Of a stretch of DNA of 8,206 bases, positions 4,935-8,206 are shown piece after piece. Source of the stretch: Caldisphaera sp046536515 (GTDB lineage: Archaea; Thermoproteota; Thermoprotei_A; Sulfolobales; Acidilobaceae); assembly GCF_046536515.1 (NCBI RefSeq), contig NZ_JAWDMQ010000055.1:1-8206 (forward strand), written 5' to 3'. A model generated the notes under the pieces. The model did no database searches. It saw only the letters and a list, made by a program, of their open reading frames with translations, and was not told the origin of the DNA. A program made the position numbers and the translations under genes. How positions within the stretch are numbered: position 1 is the first letter of the stretch; each line of letters begins with the position of its first letter.

Positions 4935-5412
4935 TGATTAGGAAGTAAATGTTAATAGTCTCTCTGTAAAACAAGATTATTGACTTTATTTTAAACTTTT
5001 TTAATCAATTTTGAGAACAAACTTATTCTTAGCCTTAAGCTTTAGGCATTACCAGAGATGCTCTAAGAACTTAGAGTTCTTTCTTAATTAAAATTGGAAC
5101 TTTTATTAGGATTTATAAGTTAAGTTCTTGAGTCTCTAAGCGTCAAGTAGCTAGTTAATAGTTATTAAATCAAAGCAAAACTCGAGTTTTATCTAACTAT
5201 CTAATTATTACAATAAGGTTAAATTTTGTATTAGTGCGTTATTCACTTGACAGTTAGTTAATCTATTGCAATAACTTTTCTGTTTGTCCCTAGATTTCAT
5301 CTCATTAGTTTACTTTTACTAGTAACACATAGGAACCTCCACGGTCCATAATGAAGTGGTATCATTATGGGTTCATGGACTACTGTGAATATTAAGGGAT
5401 CTATCTGAGGAT
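4935..5412. other. Non-coding stretch with three palindromes
   Basis: No gene was seen. Near the left are GCCTTAAGCTTTAGGC (5032-5047, one mismatched pair) and CTCTAAG-AA-CTTAGAG (5061-5076), the latter overlapping GAACT-TAG-AGTTC (5067-5079). On the right is the hairpin at 5346-5370. Between them (5140-5340) I see only AT-rich DNA. Confidence 0.45.
5346..5370. repeat. Hairpin CCATAATGA/TCATTATGG
   Basis: CCATAATGA (5346-5354) and TCATTATGG (5362-5370) form a 9-bp stem with a 7-nt loop. GTCCA (5344-5348) and TGGAC (5376-5380) give a competing outer pairing. It begins about 43 nt past the stop of the leftward gene at 5413, so it could sit in that transcript's 3' end. It could equally be an operator or a remnant of an insertion. 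Confidence 0.6.
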
Positions 5413-5649
5413 TTAGGATAAAACTTCACAACTGATAGAATATTTCATATGTAGCTCTTCTGTTACAAATTTCAGATGCTCTTTTCCTCTGAATATAAAC
5501 ACGTTATAGCCTTTCTCCACAAGTTCTCCTGCCCTCTCTACGACCTTGGAATCCCTAAACGGTGCATTGATTTTATTAACGAATAATGAAGCACAAATAA
5601 TTGGTATGGCATAGATGATGGCTAAGAATATGAAAATGGATAAGACCAT
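5413..5649 (-). CDS. Small single-span membrane protein
   Basis: A protein of 78 residues, unrecognised. It begins MVLSIFIFLAIIYAIPIICA, a single membrane helix or uncleaved signal anchor covering about residues 1-23. A soluble domain of about 55 residues follows, with an alpha/beta look: an acidic-basic helix VVERAGELVEKG, a strand NVFIFRG, then a helix EHLKFVTEELH. I chose the ATG at 5649 over the upstream TTG at 5673. The TATA-like stretch on the - strand (5684-5697, GTATATAATTTAAAG) predicts transcription from about 5661-5667, which excludes the TTG and leaves a leader of 12 to 18 nt. The longer form would add eight residues. The gene stands alone, about 250 bp downstream of the surface protein gene at 5901. 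The soluble part could bind a partner or a nucleotide, but no motif shows this. Confidence 0.55.
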   Translation of the reverse strand: MVLSIFIFLAIIYAIPIICASLFVNKINAPFRDSKVVERAGELVEKGYNVFIFRGKEHLKFVTEELHMKYSISCEVLS

Positions 5650-5683
5650 ATGAGACGTTGGCAAGCGTGACAAGGCGTAACCT

Positions 5684-5697
5684 TTAAATTATATACT
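5684..5697 (-). promoter_or_regulatory. TATA region of the small membrane protein gene
   Basis: The - strand reads GTATATAATTTAAAG, with two overlapping TATA-type elements centred near 5693 and 5687. Archaeal spacing places the start at about 5661-5667, downstream of the TTG at 5673. This is the reason for preferring the ATG at 5649. Confidence 0.45.
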
Positions 5698-5780
5698 GCG
5701 AAAACTTGTTATTTAAACTAAAGCTTATGACAGGGAGAGTAACTCCTTCAACTTCAATGAGGATATACTGCCCAAGGTCT

Positions 5781-5811
5781 TAGATCTTAATTTGATGATT
5801 AACAAGATCTA
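5781..5811. repeat. Inverted repeat TAGATCTT/AAGATCTA
   Basis: TAGATCTT (5781-5788) and AAGATCTA (5804-5811) form an 8-bp stem around a 15-base loop, which itself contains AAT/ATT pairing. It lies between the two leftward genes, about 90 nt past the stop of the surface protein gene. The role is unknown. Confidence 0.5.
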
Positions 5812-5831
5812 GGTTCTGGGATCCAATTAAC

Positions 5832-5867
5832 AAGCAACTTAACCCATAAAGATGTTGCTTAGGGTTA
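5832..5867. repeat. Interleaved inverted repeats after the stalk protein gene
   Basis: AAGCAAC (5832-5838) pairs with GTTGCTT (5854-5860), and TAACCC (5840-5845) pairs with GGGTTA (5862-5867). The pairs are interleaved (A, B, A', B'), so the hairpins are mutually exclusive in a simple fold. It lies 34 nt past the stop of the gene at 5901, beyond its T-rich tract. Confidence 0.55.
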
Positions 5868-5871
5868 TTTT

Positions 5872-5884
5872 TAAAAAATTATTT
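5872..5884 (-). terminator. T-rich terminator of the stalk protein gene
   Basis: About 20 nt after the TAA at 5901 the - strand reads AATTTTTTAAAAA. A U-rich tract of this kind is a usual archaeal termination signal. Confidence 0.35.
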
Positions 5885-5900
5885 TAAAATAGAACTGTTC

Positions 5901-6494
5901 TTAGTAGACATACAATATGGTGACAGTTTGCGTAGCGCCACTAAACACGTTAGTGTTTCCAATAGTAATGGTCACTGTGCCTGGGAGTACTGGGAAGAGC
6001 ACGGTGCCGCCTGTCCCAACTGATATCTCGCCACTACTGTATGACCCACCATTATATGCACCTGAGACCTCCACGTAAGTGTTTGACGTTGTTGAGGAAA
6101 GGACTTCAACCTCTACGTACCCAGCGTATGAGATATAGTAACTAAGGCTGGAGTTCTGGCCAGCTGGTTCATTTACAGTCTGATCGTTAGCAAGTGTTGT
6201 TGAGTTCTCAAGGTTCACGATCGAGAGCAATGAATAGTAATTTGAGGGTGTTACAGTCTCAGTTGTCGTCACGTAGCTCATGGCGGTCACAGTAGCTGGC
6301 ACTGTCATTGTAGTTGTTGAGGTTGTAGTTGTAGTTATGGGCACTGTCATTGTAGTTGTTGAGGTTGTAGTTGTAGTTATGATAACTGGTTCTGTCGACT
6401 TTATATAGAAGGCGCCTGCTATAGCAATGGCAACTACGAAAAGGACTATGAACACTACTGCAATCCATTTCCAAGAAGAAGTATTTTGTGACAT
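5901..6494 (-). CDS. Membrane-anchored Thr-stalk surface protein
   Basis: A protein of 197 residues, family not recognised. Residues 1-8 are cytoplasmic or n-region. Residues 9-31 (WKWIAVVFIVLFVVAIAIAG) form a membrane anchor or signal. Residues 39-82 are a Thr/Ser stalk that includes two identical 14-residue units (39-52 and 53-66, ITTTTTSTTTMTVP). Residues 84-197 look like a small beta-sandwich, with alternating hydrophobic strands (YVEVEVLSS, GTVTITIGN, TQTVTILYVY). Sequons N97-S-T and N114-S-S suggest N-glycosylation, common for Sulfolobales surface proteins. The role is probably at the cell surface, by adhesion or S-layer contact; no enzyme motif is visible. The ATG is supported by GGGTG 9 nt upstream and a TATA box at 6527-6535. 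It shares its stalk style with the next gene upstream, but has its own promoter. The coding DNA is visibly richer in G+C than its neighbours. Confidence 0.75.
   Translation of the reverse strand: MSQNTSSWKWIAVVFIVLFVVAIAIAGAFYIKSTEPVIITTTTTSTTTMTVPITTTTTSTTTMTVPATVTAMSYVTTTETVTPSNYYSLLSIVNLENSTTLANDQTVNEPAGQNSSLSYYISYAGYVEVEVLSSTTSNTYVEVSGAYNGGSYSSGEISVGTGGTVLFPVLPGTVTITIGNTNVFSGATQTVTILYVY
6298..6381 (-). repeat. Perfect 42-bp tandem duplication in the stalk
   Basis: Positions 6298-6339 and 6340-6381 are identical over 42 bases and directly adjacent. Each copy encodes the 14-residue unit ITTTTTSTTTMTVP. Complete identity at the DNA level, third codon positions included, points to a recent duplication. 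Copy number could vary between strains and so change stalk length without breaking the frame. Confidence 0.95.
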
Positions 6495-6502
6495 ATTTTA
6501 CA

Positions 6503-6535
6503 CCCAATTTTCTAAAGGATTCTTTAGTATAAAAA
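6503..6535 (-). promoter_or_regulatory. Promoter and ribosome site of the stalk protein gene
   Basis: On the - strand, TTTTTATAC (about 6527-6535) is a TATA box about 35 nt before the ATG at 6494. It predicts a start near 6504, giving a leader of about 10 nt that carries all or part of GGGTG (about 6502-6506), a good ribosome binding site. Confidence 0.5.
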
Positions 6536-6692
6536 CTTTGCTATTTGAAATATCTCATAAAGTTAAAGGATCTTACATAAGTTAAGGTCATTTCAAAGCA
6601 GCTAATTCATGAGGTCATCCTATCTTATCGAAATAGACTAAGTATTATGCTGGGTAGTTTTATTAAATTTTTGTTGTAATAATTATTCTTTC

Positions 6693-6697
6693 AAAAA
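6693..6697 (-). terminator. T-run after the lectin-like gene
   Basis: A run of five T residues on the - strand lies about 10 nt past the stop codon at 6708, in AT-rich DNA. It suits archaeal termination and, with the separate promoter of the next gene, argues against one shared transcript. Read-through is possible. Confidence 0.3.
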
Positions 6698-6707
6698 TAA
6701 AGTGTTT

Positions 6708-7970
6708 TTATCTTTTTCTAAAGGCTATTATTAAGGTTATAACAAGCACTACAGCTAAAATTACTATAACTGCCAACATGGCAAACAATGTAAGTGATGC
6801 ATTTATTGTTTGTGTAACTGTTGATGTTACTGTTGTAGTGATAGGCACATTTGATATAGTAATAATTGTTGTGATAGAAGTTAAGGATGTTGTACTTGTT
6901 ACTGTCATTGCCGTGGTTGTTGTAGATGTTATAGTGCTCATTATTATAGCTGTTTGAGTCACGGTATTCGTTGTTATTACTGTCTGCGTGGAAGTTAAAG
7001 TTACTGGAACTATATTTGAAAGACCCTTAGTATCAACATAGATCAAAGCCCAATTAGCATAAGAATCCCCATTAATAGCATCTGTTCCAAATATGTAATA
7101 CCCAGAGCTTAATGGCATAAAGTAATTGCCGAGACTTAGGGTAAATGATGCAAACTGACCTGTATTAATATCATATGCCCTACCATTGAGTGTATTATCG
7201 ACAGAATTATAAGTAACAGTAATATTTATTATATCACCTGGCCTTGGTTGAAAAGAACCTGTTCCAATACCATCCCAGCCTGACCGGGATGAGCCTAGAG
7301 TTGGTGAAGGTTTTGGAATAATGCTTGGGTTAGAACCATTAGTATTAGTAACTATCCACACATTCCATTGTCCAGTAGCGCCACTCGATGTATTTCCAAA
7401 TTGCCAATATGGATCCCATTCAACTAAAATATATGGTGTTGAGCTCTGTGGTAGCATTACATCACCCGATACTGGTGAATAATTATGTACCAGAGCGGTG
7501 GCTGTGTATGGTATGGAATAGTTGTTCTGAGGCTCAATGCCCCATATAGCTGTTTTTATAAATAAATATATAGCAAAACCATCACCAACAGGTGATAATC
7601 CTTTAGAATAAGTTCCAAGTAAAGATATAGCAACATTACCCCCTAAATAATATTCTTGCCAGAACATAGAACCAGAAGTTTGTCTCTGTGCAGGTGTTAA
7701 TTCTAGCACAGGCTGATTACTACTTATTCCTCCAGCTGACCAGTAATTGCTAGCTTTCGAAGTTCCGTAATAGGTAGGCCAGAAGCTTATTGGGATGCTA
7801 TTATTATCTCCTTGGAATACTATAGGTACATTAATACCACTCAACATATTAATCATAACAATGTTGTTGGGTGCACTGCTTTGACTTGATATAATTAGAC
7901 CAGAAGCCAGAACTAATGATAAGGCTGCAATGATTATTATTGTAGTCAAAAATCTGCTTAACTTAACCAT
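6708..7970 (-). CDS. Lectin-like surface protein with Thr stalk and C-terminal anchor
   Basis: A protein of 420 residues with a type I surface layout. Residues 1-28 are a signal peptide (MVKLSRF, then a hydrophobic run ending near LASG). Residues 36-313 are a beta-rich outer domain resembling the concanavalin/L-type lectin fold: GDGFAIYLF at 129-137, YILVEWDPYW at 180-189, INITVTYN at 248-255, and a final strand NWALIYVD at 306-313. In such lectins the GDGFA and VEFD-type motifs form the metal and sugar site, so Asp130 and Asp186 are candidate ligands. Residues 322-390 are a Thr/Ser/Val/Ile stalk. Residues 393-416 are a membrane helix, followed by FRKR. Sequons include N56, N150, N163, N193, N211, N249 and N390. 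It probably binds glycans or the S-layer. The lectin fold is inferred from motifs alone; thermopsin-like or glucanase-like relatives are the alternative. Confidence 0.8.
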   Translation of the reverse strand: MVKLSRFLTTIIIIAALSLVLASGLIISSQSSAPNNIVMINMLSGINVPIVFQGDNNSIPISFWPTYYGTSKASNYWSAGGISSNQPVLELTPAQRQTSGSMFWQEYYLGGNVAISLLGTYSKGLSPVGDGFAIYLFIKTAIWGIEPQNNYSIPYTATALVHNYSPVSGDVMLPQSSTPYILVEWDPYWQFGNTSSGATGQWNVWIVTNTNGSNPSIIPKPSPTLGSSRSGWDGIGTGSFQPRPGDIINITVTYNSVDNTLNGRAYDINTGQFASFTLSLGNYFMPLSSGYYIFGTDAINGDSYANWALIYVDTKGLSNIVPVTLTSTQTVITTNTVTQTAIIMSTITSTTTTAMTVTSTTSLTSITTIITISNVPITTTVTSTVTQTINASLTLFAMLAVIVILAVVLVITLIIAFRKR

Positions 7971-7990
7971 GTAAGATCCCGGTATATAAT

Positions 7991-8010
7991 GCTTTTAACT
8001 TATATTTAAG
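7991..8010 (-). promoter_or_regulatory. Probable promoter of the lectin-like gene
   Basis: The - strand upstream of the ATG at 7970 reads CTTAAATATAAG (7999-8010), then TTAAAAGC. The first element predicts a start near 7978 with a very short leader; the second predicts a leaderless transcript. No Shine-Dalgarno motif is visible, which suits either. The remaining 8011-8206 is AT-rich with no gene seen. Confidence 0.4.
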
Positions 8011-8206
8011 CTTTATCAATAGTAAAAATACTTGATAATATCATTTAAATCTAATTTTTTATTTGTTAAATAGCTAATAATATTTTGAGCTGAGAGAATT
8101 CTTATTCTTCAATTTTTTGTTTAAAGCAAAATTAATTTCATTAAATTTACAAAGCTCATATTTCTTTGTTTTTATTCTCTAGTTTCCATACATCAAGAAG
8201 TTTTTT

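Noticed and set aside
5832..5867. H-type RNA pseudoknot
   Set aside because: The pairing pattern fits, but a 1-nt loop cannot cross the 7-bp stem; reported instead as exclusive hairpins or paired DNA sites.
6298..6381. CRISPR-like direct repeat
   Set aside because: Two adjacent copies without spacers, inside a coding frame; no repeat-spacer pattern exists anywhere in the window.
6259..6507. 82-codon - strand frame rich in Tyr-Asn repeats
   Set aside because: It is the shifted reading of the Thr-codon repeat of the stalk protein gene; the Thr-stalk frame has the promoter, ribosome site and membrane anchor.
1..8206. tRNA gene, tRNA-based attachment site or C/D-box RNA
   Set aside because: No tRNA B-box-like GGTTCRANNCC with a matching cloverleaf, and no properly spaced RTGATGA/CTGA pair was found on either strand.

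Overview
The window looks like archaeal chromosomal or plasmid DNA from a member of the Sulfolobales (Sulfolobus, Saccharolobus or Acidianus type). The reasons are: AT-rich DNA; short 5' leaders (about 10 to 18 nt) with TTTAAA- or TATATA-type TATA boxes about 26 nt upstream of the inferred start; a TnpB of the type common in these genomes (C-terminus VDHNRVAPVKG); and secreted proteins with Thr-rich stalks and many N-glycosylation sequons. The genus is an inference. No rRNA, tRNA or CRISPR array was seen. About half the window is non-coding, as expected of an accessory region rather than a housekeeping operon.

Layout. 1-658: no convincing gene, but a perfect 28-bp palindrome (95-122) and a cluster of short hairpins behind a TATA box (334-523) that could be a small RNA. 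659-1072 (-): a 137-residue coiled-coil protein with a small Tyr-rich beta core. Its promoter lies inside an inverted repeat, GTTAGGTA-N18-TACCTAAC. The same arrangement (N19) recurs at 1215-1249, in front of a possible 37-codon leaderless gene on the + strand. 1379-1929: AT-rich and empty. About 1930-3420 (-): a solo tnpB element (IS200/IS605 superfamily, no tnpA), with a GC-rich right-end hairpin that should form the 3' part of its guide RNA, and a similar hairpin at the other side. The TnpB lacks the usual RuvC-II Glu at its expected place. 3421-4016: non-coding, with paired palindromes, leading to a + strand gene for a six-helix membrane protein (4017-4910).

4911-5412: non-coding with several palindromes. 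5413-5649 (-): a small single-span membrane protein. 5901-6494 (-) and 6708-7970 (-): two cell-surface proteins in tandem, each with its own promoter. The first is an N-terminally anchored Thr-stalk protein with a beta-rich outer domain and a perfect 42-bp tandem duplication in its stalk. The second has a signal peptide, an L-type-lectin-like domain, a Thr-rich stalk and a C-terminal membrane anchor. 7971-8206 holds only the promoter of the last gene and AT-rich DNA.

How the genes work together: the two surface proteins have related architecture and may act together at the S-layer or in binding glycans, but they are not an obvious operon. The tnpB element looks like an independent insertion. 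The most distinctive unexplained features are the twin GTTAGGTA/TACCTAAC operators and the altered TnpB active site.
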